In this document: in pieces, positions 23,898-35,439 of the stretch
Numbering within the stretch: position 1 is the stretch's first letter
Layout: every line of letters begins with the position of its first letter
Assembly: GCA_029747015.1 (NCBI GenBank)
Contig: JAKOGI010000540.1
Coordinates: 416,501-480,500, forward strand
Direction of reading: 5' to 3'
Source: Carnegiea gigantea
Taxonomy: Eukaryota; Streptophyta; Magnoliopsida; Caryophyllales; Cactaceae
DNA: 64,000 nt
Translations under genes and position numbers: made by a program
Notes under the pieces: generated by a model
Seen by the model: only the letters and a program-made list of their open reading frames with translations
What the model was told of the DNA's origin: nothing
Database searches by the model: none

Positions 23898-26800
23898 TGC
23901 AGCCAAGTACTGGTAACTCCTCCACCGATCAGCCTGCGGTGGCGGCGCCGGGATCTTGGGTGGCGATGCAGTACCCGGCGGCGGCGATGGTAATGCAGCA
24001 CCAGATGATGCCGCAGCACTACCCACCACCTCCGCCGCCCTACATGGCGGCGTACCACCCCTATATGCAACCCCCACCGCTCCCCACCCCCCACCACCAC
24101 CACCACCAGCAGCAGAGGAATAACCACCATCCTTATAATAATAATGGAAATAACAGTAAAAATAACAGCAGCAGCAATAACAATAGCAACAATAATAATG
24201 ATGCTGAGAATAAGACCATCTGGGTCGGCGACCTGCACCATTGGATGGATGAGGTCTACCTTAGCGCCTGCTTCAGTTCTAGTGGGGAGGTCATACTTTT
24301 CTCTTTCTTATCGTCTTTTTCATTATTGTTTGAATTTCGGGCTGGCTAGATTTCCCTCGCTAGGTTTTCTATGTTCTTTGAGTCTTTAATTTTTGGCTGC
24401 GATTACTTGTTTTATGATTGCTTTCATTGAATTCATTTATGGATTTGTCGTTGATTTTTATTGATGTCGTCAAGATGGGTCCTTTTTGCACATGAAAATG
24501 TTGTGATCTGAGTCTCTGACGCTTGAAAGGTCGAACCTTGATTGGGAGAAAGTTGTCAGCTTTTGATGCTCAGAGCTTTTGAGTTTTCTCTTTTAAGTTC
24601 GTTGGATTGATTGACTCAGATCCTGCTCCTTGTTTTGCCAGGTTCTATTTTGGGCAATGATTTTTCCTTTTCCTGGAAATATAAGTTCCATTCAAGCTGC
24701 TGCTTCCCCATTTAAGGAAAATTTCTGGCTGGTTTCTTTGCTTCTGTCAGTGTTGTCATCTTCATATCTATAGTCCTGCTGTTACTGGCGCTTGTTATTT
24801 GTGTTGAATAATGTAGATCGTGATAGTTATCTATGATTATGAAAACATTGAATAACGAAGATTGTGGTAGTTACCTATGTGTAACATATTGATCTAATTC
24901 GTGAATTAATTCATTATGGTTTGAATTCAAAAATTTCCCTTCTTTCATGTTTCGGTTGAAGCTTCTTAGTCTGAGCAGTTTCTTATATATTGTTCACTCT
25001 ATATAGGACTCTTAAAGCATTGAATATTTTGCAAATAGAATAGGCAAATGATCGATGGGTTTTGCTCATTCCATCACCTAGTTATATGTTTTGTTTGTAT
25101 TTACCTCTTGACACATTAATTGTAATGTTTGTTCCTCATTAATAAGGTTGTCCTTGTATTAACTTCCATATCATTTCGTTGTTCACACAGATACAATCAG
25201 TGAAAATTATCCGCAATAAACAGACTGGAACATCTGAAGGATATGGATTTGTTGAATTTGCCGATCATGCTACGGCAGAGAAGGTTTTGCAGACTTACAC
25301 TGGACTTCCAATGCTCAATGTGGATCAACCATTCCGTCTGAACTGGGCGACTTTTAGCATGGGTGACAAGCGAAATGATAATGGTTCTGATCTCTCCATA
25401 TTTGTCGGGGATTTAGCCGCTGATGTTACTGATACTATGTTGCATGAATTATTTGCAAGCAAGTATCCTTCTGTCAAGGCTGCAAAGGTTGTTATTGATG
25501 GTAACACTGGTCGATCAAAGGGTTATGGTTTTGTGAGGTTTGGGGATGATAATGAGAGGACTCAAGCCATGACTGAAATGAACGGAGTCTATTGTTCCAG
25601 CAGGCCAATGCGCATTGGTCCTGCAACTCCTCGGAAATCTATAGGATATCAACAAGGTAATCACATTTGCTTTTTAATTGCAACGTTCAAGCTAGTCCTA
25701 GGCACATATGATTTCAGCAGACTTTTTTTTAACCTGATTATTGGATCATTCTCCTCACTTGACTTCAATTAATTAATTTTTTAGCTAGTGCAGCTTATTA
25801 GATCTGACTTTTATGCTTAAGTAGTCATCTAATTCTGCAAGGTTATTTTGTGTGTTACTACCTTCTGTCCTCTTCATGGAGGCGGTAGCTTTCTTTCATT
25901 GGTTTCCATTAAAATCTGTGTGAGTTGCTATACTTGGACATTGCAATACTTGATCTGTCATCGAAAAGGAAAATGGTCAAGATTTCTATTTTGATATCAC
26001 AATTCCTGATGCACTACTTCTACAATGGGATATGAGTGAGCTCCTTCCAATTTAGAAGGTTAGAATTACTCTGGAAAGGTTAACAATATTCTCTTTAAGA
26101 TCTCCTTTGCTATTATGGAAAAATTTCATAGGATTGAGGGAGTAATTTATGGTGTTTATTCATTTTTTAAGGTCTTAATTTCAGCTCTTAAATTTGCAGA
26201 TTGTTGAATGTTTCTTATTCAATTAGGTTTTATGCATTTGAGAATGGAGTGAGATTTTATTTCTAGAGGGCAGAACATCAGGATTTGCTAATTAAGATTT
26301 GAGCATCTAGTTAAAATTTGTTGCATTAGACAGATGTGGCTCCAGAGAGCATAAATTCAGATGCATGATTTATGATATGATTATTGATTCACATAAACAT
26401 CATTACAAGTTATTTAAGCATGTTTCACTTTGTAAATTTTTGAACATTTGTTATTTCATTTAATTTGGTGCAATAAGAATGCAGGATACTTTTCATTTCA
26501 TATTTGCATAGCAAAAAATGTCGGGACTCACTGGTTAACCTTTAAGCCACTAGTTTGTAATCTTGTTGTGTCAAAAGTTATACATCCACAGAGAAGAAAT
26601 AATCAAAATGCAGCACGTTAGGATGCATTATGCCATTAACTGATTGAGTGACTATTAAGAGACTCCGTGTGTGCTTCTTCATTCCGAGCCCCACCCTCCC
26701 AAAAAAAAATAAAGGAGGTGTGTGTAGCTTTTGTTCATCCTAAACCACTGTACTTTTTTGCCCAACTGAAATGTCTGCATCATGAAGCTACTTGTGCAAA

Positions 26801-28093
26801 TCAAAGAGTGCTCAAGTTCTGGTTTTTGTTTCCTATGTCCTTTGTTATCCCAATATTCACCTAAAGTTCACAGAAGCAAATCAGGTCTCAGATTCGCTAA
26901 TGTGGTTGCTTGTGCTAGGTGGATATTCATCAAATGGAAATTCTGCCCAAGGCTCCCAATCTGATGGAGATACTTCAAACACTACAGTGAGTTATCAGAG
27001 TGCCGTGTGTGATTTATGATTATTGACGTACTGCAAGATTTAGCTTTTCTAATGAGCTGACTTTGATCTATAGATATTTGTTGGAGGGCTTGATCCCAGT
27101 GTGACAGATGAGGAACTCAGGCAGCCTTTTTCCCAGTATGGTGAAATAATGTCTGTGAAAATCCCAGTAGGCAAAGGATGTGGATTTGTGCAATTCGCGA
27201 ACAGGTGAGCTGTGTGCTTGTTACGATGGAAAATATGGTACTCATCTATGAATTCTGTGGTTAATATGATGCATTATTTTCAAGTTGCCTCAATCAGTCA
27301 ATTATATCTAGATGCATTAAATACTCATCTGCAATATGTGTGAAATGTGTACAATGCAGAGGAAATGCAGAAGAGGCGTTAGGTAAGTTGAACGGAACTG
27401 TAATAGGCAAGCAAACCGTGCGTCTATCCTGGGGCCGCAATCCAGCTAATAAACAGGTACTTGCATGCTTTCCGTTCTTTCTTATCTCCATTCCCTTCAC
27501 TCGTTCCTTCCTGATTGTTCAGAGTAGACCAGCCAAAATTACTATTAGATGAACCAAATGACCAAAAACCACACTCAAGCCTACCCAATTCAATCTGAGC
27601 GGGAGTTGGATGAACTTGCCCAGCATTTGCTTGACCAATAGAACTCCATTTTTTTTTGACAAGGTAGCTCGAGTCTAGAGAACTTGACCCAAAAATCTGA
27701 TTCAGGTTCCTTGTGAAGATTATGAGAAGACCATCAGCAGTATCAAACAACCGAGCTGAAAATGACATGACCCTAAATTGGTTTGACAAAAATATGTGGC
27801 AACATTTTCGCTCCCATTTTACAGGTCTAGCTTAGGAGCTCAAAATTCCGTTTCATTCTTTATAGCCCCGCCTATTCCATGAACTTGATTTCACTTGTTT
27901 CCTGTTTGTTGCATTGCAGTCAAGAGGTGATTATGCGAATCAGTGGAATGGAGGGTACTATGGAGGGCCCATGTATGATGGCTATGGATATGCTGTACCT
28001 CAACCTCATGATCCAACCATGTATGCTGCTGCAGCTGCAGCTGCAGCTTATGGAGCCTACCCTGTGTACGGCAATCAGCAACAAGTAAGCTAG
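23897..28093 (+). CDS. RBP47: RBP45/RBP47-type RNA-binding protein, three RRMs, six exons
   Basis: Exons join 23897-24289, 25191-25656, 26919-26986, 27074-27204, 27360-27456 and 27920-28093, giving 443 codons with matched phases and GT-AG introns. The 442-residue product has a Pro/His/Gln/Asn-rich N terminus (1-105). RRM1 is about 107-186 (RNP2 IWVGDL 108-113, RNP1 GYGFVEF split by intron 1 from the RNP2 half). RRM2 is about 199-277 (IFVGDL, KGYGFVRF). RRM3 is about 310-380 (IFVGGL, KGCGFVQF). The tail is Gly/Tyr/Ala-rich and ends GNQQQVS. This order and the phrases LNWATFS, NGVYCSSRPMRIG and LSWGRNPANKQ identify the plant RBP45/RBP47 group of oligouridylate-binding, poly(A)-RNA-associated proteins that enter stress granules (established for the family). 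The gene looks intact. RBP45 versus RBP47 is not certain; the long Gln/Asn-rich N terminus favours RBP47. Confidence 0.93.
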
Positions 28094-28409
28094 CTGGCTG
28101 AGTAAAAGAACCCCCACAAGAATGAAATCTTGGTTGATAAGTCAGCAAAGTGATAGATGTCGCACTACCTACGGGATATTGTTTCATTCTTTGTAGTGCC
28201 TGTTGTGGAGTATGAACCCCCATCCCCCTCCTAATATGGAGTGGAACTGAATTTTGATAAGGTAGTCTTCTAAGTTTGCTTTTTATTAGACATTAAGGAC
28301 ACGTTGGGAATGAGATGGGAAACTTGCTCCTAAGTTTGAGTATATGGTGTCATAATTGTGTGCGTGCTGCTGTGGTTTTGACGCTTTAGGAATGTGCAAT
28401 GGATCATCT

Positions 28410-28415
28410 AATAAA
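28410..28415 (+). terminator. Poly(A) signal of the RBP45/47-type gene
   Basis: AATAAA lies 317 bases after the stop codon in T/G-rich sequence, a reasonable 3' UTR length. Later A/T-rich signals around 28860-28900 are possible alternatives. Confidence 0.5.
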
Positions 28416-29080
28416 ATGTCAAAAACACTGAAGACCCGCGAAGAGATTCACTCCCATAGCAAGGAAATGGGAAGCTTTCACCTTGGCGATGGTTTCTTCA
28501 AGGTATAAACGCATTTATATACTCATGGGAGGAGGATATAATGTGTTTGGCTTCTTTCTTGATGGAAGGCTAACTCCATCTAAATCCAAAATCTTCACAG
28601 AGGAAAAAGGGGAGTGTTCTACTTGTTAACGAGATGATTTTTATCATTAATGCATTTTAAAGGTCCTAAAACGGCTTACGGGCACACACTTAGTGAGTAT
28701 GTAAATGGAAGAAGGTGTTTGATCCCCAAGGAAAAAAAATTGGAAGTAGTTGCTATCAATTCATGAGGTGCTTTTAATCTTCTGTTTTAGATAAAGTTAC
28801 AGTTGAAAGAGGAAAAAATTTTGCGGTGATGATTAAATTGTACTCTTTCTTTTATTTTGTTTGCTTGTTCTTTTTTTATGAATATTTCAAATTATTTGTA
28901 TAATTTTATATTAATATAATTAATCAGCTAGTTTTTATGCATATTTAAGATACTGAACTATAATTAACCATTGCTGTATAGAAATTGAAGAATTTGCATA
29001 TTCCTATTTTACATTGTTAAAAAATTTAATTATTTTCAGTGAGTCAATTAATAAGTTAACAATCAATCTTTAACTACTAA
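28416..29080. other. 3' flank of the RBP45/47-type gene, no feature recognised
   Basis: AT-rich sequence without ORF or repeat structure. It may include distal 3' UTR. Confidence 0.4.
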
Positions 29081-29441
29081 GGCTCCATTTGGACCTTGAA
29101 AAATTTGGTAGAAAGAAGAAATTTTGAAAAAATAATTTTTTTTTTCTAGTGTTGGGTTTAGAGAAAGTCACCAAGGAAAAAAAATGGAGAAAAATTAGGT
29201 GAAAAAATTGTTAGAGACAAATGAAAATTTTTCTCATAAAATGTGAGGAAAGTTTGGGAAAAGTTCCCAAAAGAATTCCCAACCTCATGCTAGTTAGATT
29301 ATATCAACATTCAAATTTCTCATCTAAATTCTTGTATTTTTTTTTTCAATCCAAACAAGGGGGAAAAAAACGCACTTTCTCCCTACTTTTTTTCCTTTCA
29401 ACTTTTTTTTCCATCAAATTTTCTAAAGATCAAACGGAGCC
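29081..29441. mobile_element. Tourist-like MITE (second copy)
   Basis: The termini ggctccatttggaccttgaa and, at the right, ctaaagatcaaacggagcc form imperfect inverted repeats flanked by taa (29078-29080 and 29442-29444). The interior shares tttttctcca/caaatttctcatcyaaattc blocks with the MITE at 22067-22447, in the opposite orientation. The chance ORF at 29221-29484 runs through it and is not a gene. Confidence 0.8.
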
Positions 29442-29444
29442 TAA

Positions 29445-29994
29445 TAATATGAGTTTCTCTAACTTCAACAACCTAAGTGTATAAACTGATAATGACTCTT
29501 GCATCGACTAAATTGTTAATATACACGTATATTGTCAATCATACAAATAATTTCCGGTAAAGAGGTTTTATTTTTTAAAAAAAAAATGAACTGCGCCATG
29601 TTCTATGAATGAGTGGCTCTATGATGGATGACACACTGGCACCTTGGCAACGGCAATGAATTTTGAGAAGGTGACTTCAATTTTGGTACATGAACACTTT
29701 AATAACTTCACCTCCATATAAAAATGTGGGAGAATTAAATGAATTTCGGAGTAGTGGACAAAACATGAAAATAACAGTTTCATTCAATATGATTTTAAAA
29801 TTTAAAGTGATTATGGCCGTAGAAGAAATAGGCATATTGCTGGAGAATTGACCCTAGAGAATAACAACACATATGAAAAGCAGCCGCAAAACAAGCAAAT
29901 TTTCAAGGGAGAAAACTGAGAACAGGCTCTTTGAGTTTTGGCAATCTAGTTTGGACATAGTAAATGGAAAATGATAGGAAGAAGGAGGGAGGAC
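29445..29994. other. Noncoding stretch, nothing recognised
   Basis: No ORF, terminal repeats or known motif. Confidence 0.4.
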
Positions 29995-30602
29995 TATCAA
30001 AAGTTGACCCGACATGATTATCGATTCGAATCGAACACGAAATTAAGTGGATTTGGGTAGAGATTTTCAACTCGTTTAATTAAATGGGTTGACATATTTA
30101 ACCCGTTTAATTAATTGGGTTAGGTTCAGGTTGAGAATCTTGATACGGAAAAAATATGTATTTAACCTGTTTAATTAAATGGATTAAATAAGTTGACCTA
30201 TTCACCCAATTTTACCATGTACTTTTTTGAGGAAAATTATAAAAATGTGCAGTTGAATCAAATCGAACTTTCATTTGAGACTGTAGTTCTTGTGGATCAG
30301 GGACAATGGTTTTATTATGATGATATATTGAACTCAAAAAATTGATTTATAGTGCTCAATAATCATATTTTAGTCAAAATATTAAGTGGGTAAATAGGTA
30401 ACTGGATAACATGAACCTCATCCATTTATATTAAACGGATTAATGGGTAAATTTTGGGTCAACCCGTTTAAAAAGTAAATGGGTATAGGTCAAAGTTTTC
30501 AACCTGTTTAATAAACGAGTTAGGTTCATGTCAAAGATTTTTCAACCCGTTTAAGTTCGACGCGAAAGAACTCAACTCGACCTGACCTGTTTGACAGCTC
30601 TA
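29995..30602. repeat. MITE-like repeat rich in aacccgtttaa/ttaaacgggtt
   Basis: Begins near gttgacccgacatg and ends near cgacctgacctgtttgacagctcta. Many copies of cccgtttaattaa and its complement occur. The right end (tagagctgtcaaacaggtca in reverse complement) resembles hAT-type MITE termini, but the left end pairs poorly and no target duplication is clear. Confidence 0.5.
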
Positions 30603-31043
30603 AAAACAACAGAGATTTTGTATCTTGAAAATCTTGGAGATGATAAGAGTATTGATATATTTCCTCTATCAAAAATATCCTATTTATAAGATTTTTTTTA
30701 AAAGTGAAAGTCCTACTATTAATTCCTTAATTTTCAACATACCTAGTATTTCTTCTGTTGTATTTTATTGTTAACTACCGTTGGTTCTTTTAACGTTAAA
30801 AAAAAAAAAAAATCTGAATTTTAAAGTTAACGGTTGAGGATAACCTAGTTTCATCCTTGCCACTTGGATCGGTTCAAATATGTTCATATGACGAATGGTG
30901 ATTGATAGTCCTCACGAAATTACCCAATTAGCTAATATTGAAATGGAGTTTTTAATATCTCCTACTTCCACATAAAATGAGTTATTGTCTGTGAAAGGGA
31001 CTGTTTGATGTCTTCTACTCGAGGAGTCCCCTAAACTTGCGAC

Positions 31044-31634
31044 TAGGGATGGGCAATGGATTGAGTTGGGCAGGAGTGGGTCAGCCCATTAACTAAATGG
31101 GCTGGGCTGGGTTCAGTACATTTGTTAATGGGCTGGGCTGGGCTATGGGGCAAATGAACCTGGCCCGCCCATGACCCGTCCATTATCATCTAAGGAGTGT
31201 TTTTGATTACTTAATTTTTCAACTAATGTATTTATAATTTTTTAATCAAATTAAACTAATCCAAATTCAAAGTTAGAAAATACACAATCAAGCTAATAAA
31301 CGGCTCAGGTCAAGTAGGCCCATGAGCGGCCCGCTTTGGGCCCATTTAGAAATGGAACAAACTTGTGCGAAACGATGCTGTGTAGTTTATATTGTTATGT
31401 ACAAAGTGTTGCCAATGAGGTTAACTAATTGGAACATGTAAACTAGTTTGTCAAGAAAAATAATGGGTCACTAAACAGATCGTTAATGGGTCCACCCAGT
31501 CCGGCCCATTAATATGCCTTAATGGGCTGATCCATTAATGGTCCAGTCCATTGTTGACCAGACTCTTTACTAGTCTAATTTTAAATGGACCGACCACTTA
31601 ACTTAATGAATATCCGGTCCGTTGTCCACCCCTA
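31044..31634. mobile_element. hAT-type MITE
   Basis: The inverted termini tagggatgggcaatgga and, from the right, taggggtggacaacgga are flanked by an 8-bp duplication: cttgcgac (31036-31043) and cttgtgac (31635-31642), one transition apart. The interior is rich in gggctgggctggg and cccattaatgg motifs. It has no coding capacity. The TAGGGRTGGRCAA terminus and 8-bp duplication are diagnostic of hAT. Confidence 0.85.
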
Positions 31635-31642
31635 CTTGTGAC

Positions 31643-32555
31643 CCTCGACACATCAAGAGGATGCCCAAGGGAATGGCAGTGGATGAGATGAACAATCCCT
31701 TGCACCAGCCATGCAAAGTTGAGGAGAATCACACAACTTTCTTCAAAAAAAATCATCAGAATATGTTAGACAAGATGCGCAATCTCCAAAGCATATAAAC
31801 ATATAATTAGACATAAGATGGTTACTTTTGTCAGTTTTTGAAGTACAATTCAAAGGACATGTCCAAAAGTTATCAACAAAATTCCTCTAGCTCTAACCTC
31901 CAAAATGAAGTCCCCTATCTTTAATATTCTTAAAATTTTTATAATCCTTTGCATTGTGTCCTAAAAATTTGCTCCAGAAACGTAGCCAAAAAACCAAAGG
32001 TGTTTCTTTTGCCTTTCATATTTTCTTAAAATTGATGTCGTTCTAAGCTTCTATGTGTCTTTTCTTTTTTTTCTCCTAGGAAAACCTCATGCTTCAATGT
32101 TTTAGCCTTGATGTTGGTGTGACTGTACTCGCTAAGGCAACAGGAGGAACAAAGGCTTTCAAGGTTGACAGTAGTAAAACAAAATAGTTGAATGGGTCCT
32201 CTGCTTTATTAACCTAGGGGCTAAGCTTAGGCCATCCATAGATCCCACATTTTGTAACATCATTGAACATAGGGCTCATGGACAAAAAGGCAAGGGCAAA
32301 TGTGAAAAAGTTAAACTTAGCAAGATATAGAATGGTTGGAGCCATATTCATATTGTTCACATAACTTCACATATCTATTTTTAGTTATGCCTGATTAAGG
32401 TATAAAGCGTATGAAATACGATTTATTTTAGTTTATACTGTACTTGAAAATTTTGAGGCAATCCCTTCCCCACTAGAGTGGCAAGTCAATGTATTCCTCT
32501 CACCTTGCCGTATTTCTTCCCCGACCTTAAGAACAAGTAATTTTAAGTTTGCTAT
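31643..32555. other. Noncoding stretch before the Copia nest
   Basis: No ORF over 60 codons and no repeat structure recognised. Confidence 0.4.
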
Positions 32556-32831
32556 TGTTGACCAAAGAATAACGGTCATATTATGGCACAATAATCTCCC
32601 ATTATTACATCGGTTACAAAGTGATTTATTGAGTATTAATCAGCGACATTAATCTCCTAATTCCGTTACAAGCTATATGCTATTATATAAAGGGGATAAA
32701 CACGTAAGGAATGATATATGATTAAGAAACTCACCGGTGACTCTAGTAGCAACCACGTTCGTGGGCAGCATTCAACAGACAAGATCCGGCCAATGTTTCC
32801 GTATCAAGGTAAGTCCTTATATTTTCCAACA
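32556..32831 (+). repeat. 5' LTR of the outer Copia element
   Basis: 276 bp with TG...CA ends and TATA box tatataaa at 32684-32691. It lacks an internal block of about 83 bp that the 3' LTR keeps between attaagaaact and caccggtgactc. Confidence 0.88.
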
Positions 32832-32832
32832 G

Positions 32833-32846
32833 TGGTATCAGAGTTT
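32833..32846 (+). other. Primer-binding site, initiator tRNA-Met
   Basis: tggtatcagagttt starts one base after the LTR end. Complementarity to the 3' end of initiator tRNA-Met is the common Copia arrangement. Confidence 0.88.
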
Positions 32847-33469
32847 TGTCTGATTGTTGTTAGCCCTGACTAATTCATGTTTACTTAAATATGAGATTAA
32901 TTAGTTTAATCAACTACAGAACAAAACATATCGATTCCTATTTTGTGTGAATGGAATAATGTAGGAACCAAGGCTGATGCTATTATTGTTATGTCGCACA
33001 GTCTCAGGTTAATATGTTTCTTTATGACATGAATTCAACATTGTGATTAGGTCAACGTGAATAATCCTAACCTTTTTTTTCTGCCAAAATTAGTATACCA
33101 TAATATCGTATTGACATAAGGTGATTTCTATTCTGTATGACATGAAATCAAGCAAAACCAAGACCGTATGCTCAACGACCTAAATTTTGCACATCATGCT
33201 TTCATACCTCTCTGATTATACATTGGCATATGCTAAGGCATCATTTTTTTAACTAAGATTTTAGTTAGCATTATGTTCGTAAGATCCAACCCTGACTCTC
33301 CCTTCTACGCTTAGGCATCTGAAATCAAGATCTCTAATCTTTGTGATTAAGATTTGGAACAACGACTCGGTTATAATCTCCCCAACTTAGATATCGACCC
33401 CTTCACATGCCCGAGCACACAAAAGCAAAGAGATATACCTGAGGCCCATCAGATTTGCCAGGACAGGTG

Positions 33470-34020
33470 GAACGTGTGGGTCACGTGCCGCCGATGAAGA
33501 CGACTTTTAGCCGTTTTCTTCCTCCAATCATCCTCGACGTCGCCGTTTTACGTCCTCCCACATAAATCCAACCCAAGAAGCCCCAACAAAGCAGTGTGTG
33601 TGGTACATGTGCCGCCGCCTAGGTAGCGCGTTGGGCGAGTGGCCGACATCTGTCGATTAGTCGTACGCCGATCTACACTTTGGTGGCGGTATTTTCGAGG
33701 GAAGACAAGTAGAAAAGCATCTTGGACCTATATAGGCAGCGGTGGGGTAGGCGGAATCATCATTTGGGTGGTTTATCTGGCGGTTTTCGGATGAATCAGC
33801 CATGGGGCTTGGTGTTTGTGACAACACCGAAGCATTCTAGGGCCAAGAAGGGTGGCGGTGTGGTGGTTGTCTCGGGTGTGGGCTGAGATTGATAGAGGTC
33901 TCGGATTTGGTTACAGGAAAGCATCGAGAACCACCGACAATTTAGAGTGGGAAAAGTCCGAGGGCTTTGGCTGTAGAGAGAAAAAGGCCTAACTTGTGGA
34001 GGCTGAGTAAAAGGAAGGGG
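33470..34020 (+). other. GC-rich island within the Copia leader
   Basis: Composition shifts sharply here: many gccgcc, cgtcgcc and ggtggcgg words in otherwise AT-rich DNA. No ORF longer than about 60 codons is found on either strand. It could be captured host DNA or a structured part of the leader. I do not recognise it. Confidence 0.5.
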
Positions 34021-34183
34021 TAGTTCTCTCGGGTTTAGTTTAAGTTGGGTCTTATTAATTTAAAAAAGGGAGGGTTAATACATTATTTAAACCCAATTTA
34101 TATTTAAACACTTATCAAGGATTGTAATTTGTTGCATGATTTCTAGTTTGACTATGTACAAGTTTGATATGATGCATATAATT

Positions 34184-35384
34184 AGTTCATTTGTTGAATT
34201 ATGATTTCAAATTAGTTTTAATTTAGACTATATGAATTTATCATAGAAAACATTAATATGTTTACTATCGCATATAAATTCGTTTTATATGCATCAACTT
34301 TGAAAATTTCATGCCGAGTAACTTGTGGATAAACAAATGCATTGAAGTTATATGAATTTATTTCATATATAAAATCAGTAAATTTGTTTTGCCCAAATTC
34401 AATAAATATCTATGTGATATTTAGACTAATGTTGACCCCTTGGTCTATAAATGAATATGTTTCATGATTTAATAATTTTATGCAAATACATGAGTAGTTG
34501 TAGTTTGGTTAATTGTTCTACCCTTACTTAGTCAAATAAAGATGTTTCATGAAGGTTTATATGAATAAGTTTCATACCGTTATTTGGATATATAGGGTAT
34601 TTTATTATTTTATGAATTTGTTTCATGAATTTTAAATTTGCAATATTATATGAATACTTCTTGTATATAATTAGTGAGTTTCATTATGAATTCGTTTCAT
34701 CCAAATTTTAATATTATATGGATATGTTCTATATAATTAATTGCAATTAATATTTGGATATATTTCATGTTACAAATTATGTTGCATTCGATTACATAAA
34801 TATGTTTCATATCAATCATCAATTAGCAGCGTTATATAAATGTGTTTTATACATATATACGAACTACATGAGTTGTAGTAAATTTGCTAGTTAGTTTTAG
34901 CTTTTTTGTTTTCCATGCCCAAATTAATAAATATGAATCTGTTTCATGTTTCTTATCAATTATGTAATTTAGCAGTATTTTATGAGTTTGTTTTATAAAA
35001 TCTAAATTTATAAATTATGAATGTGTTTTATAATTTGCAAGTGACATTTGAATAAGTTTCGTGTTCTCTATAATTATATAAATATGTTTTATATAATCTT
35101 CCTTTGGCTTTGATGGATTTCTTTTGTAACATGTTATTATTTGAATATGTTTCGCAATATAGATTCATTTTATTATATAAATGCATTTTATATAATAATC
35201 TAAATTTTATGATTGATATGTCATTGATAGAGTTTTAAATGACATATTAGTAGTTGTATAAATTCGTTTTACGATAGAACTTCATGTAAATTTGCTTTAC
35301 ACGATTAAATTGAATATCTTTGTGATATTTTTGAAGTGTTAATTAGTTTAACCATAGTGTTCTCCATAAATATTGTTTTATGGA
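34184..35384 (+). repeat. Array of ~20 short stem-loops with a common TNTGT-type loop
   Basis: Imperfect palindromes follow each other about every 60 bp. Clear ones, as stem + loop: 34270-34292 (9 bp, ttcgt), 34349-34369 (8 bp, tttat), 34404-34422 (7 bp, tatgt), 34714-34736 (9 bp with one G-U, tatgt), 34978-35000 (9 bp with two G-U, tttgt), 35012-35036 (10 bp with one G-U, tgtgt), 35073-35097 (10 bp, tatgt), 35170-35198 (12 bp, tgcat), 35313-35329 (6 bp, tttgt) and 35363-35384 (8 bp, tattgt). Others: 34184-34200, 34231-34245, 34378-34392, 34451-34465, 34560-34576, 34612-34626, 34686-34700, 34835-34851, 34933-34947 and 35285-35301. Stem sequences differ but remain paired. The array sits between the PBS and the gag relic. 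Function unknown. Confidence 0.85.
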
Positions 35385-35439
35385 AAAATGTGCTAATCAA
35401 ATTGTAAAAACTTCTAATTCAGGTTTGTATGTGATGATT

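Noticed and set aside
23568..23993. ORF running through CT/GA tracts into the RBP first exon
   Set aside because: Frame differs from the RRM protein and the peptide is microsatellite translation (Ser-Leu, Glu-Arg repeats).
32833..32846. tRNA-like matches at PBS sites (also 18464, 45430, 52740)
   Set aside because: Only 11-18 bases complementary to tRNA 3' ends next to LTRs; no tRNA gene is present.
34184..35384. Could the hairpin series be a CRISPR-like or clustered MITE array?
   Set aside because: Arms are not conserved in sequence, spacing is irregular, there are no direct repeats of fixed length, and no target duplications flank the units.
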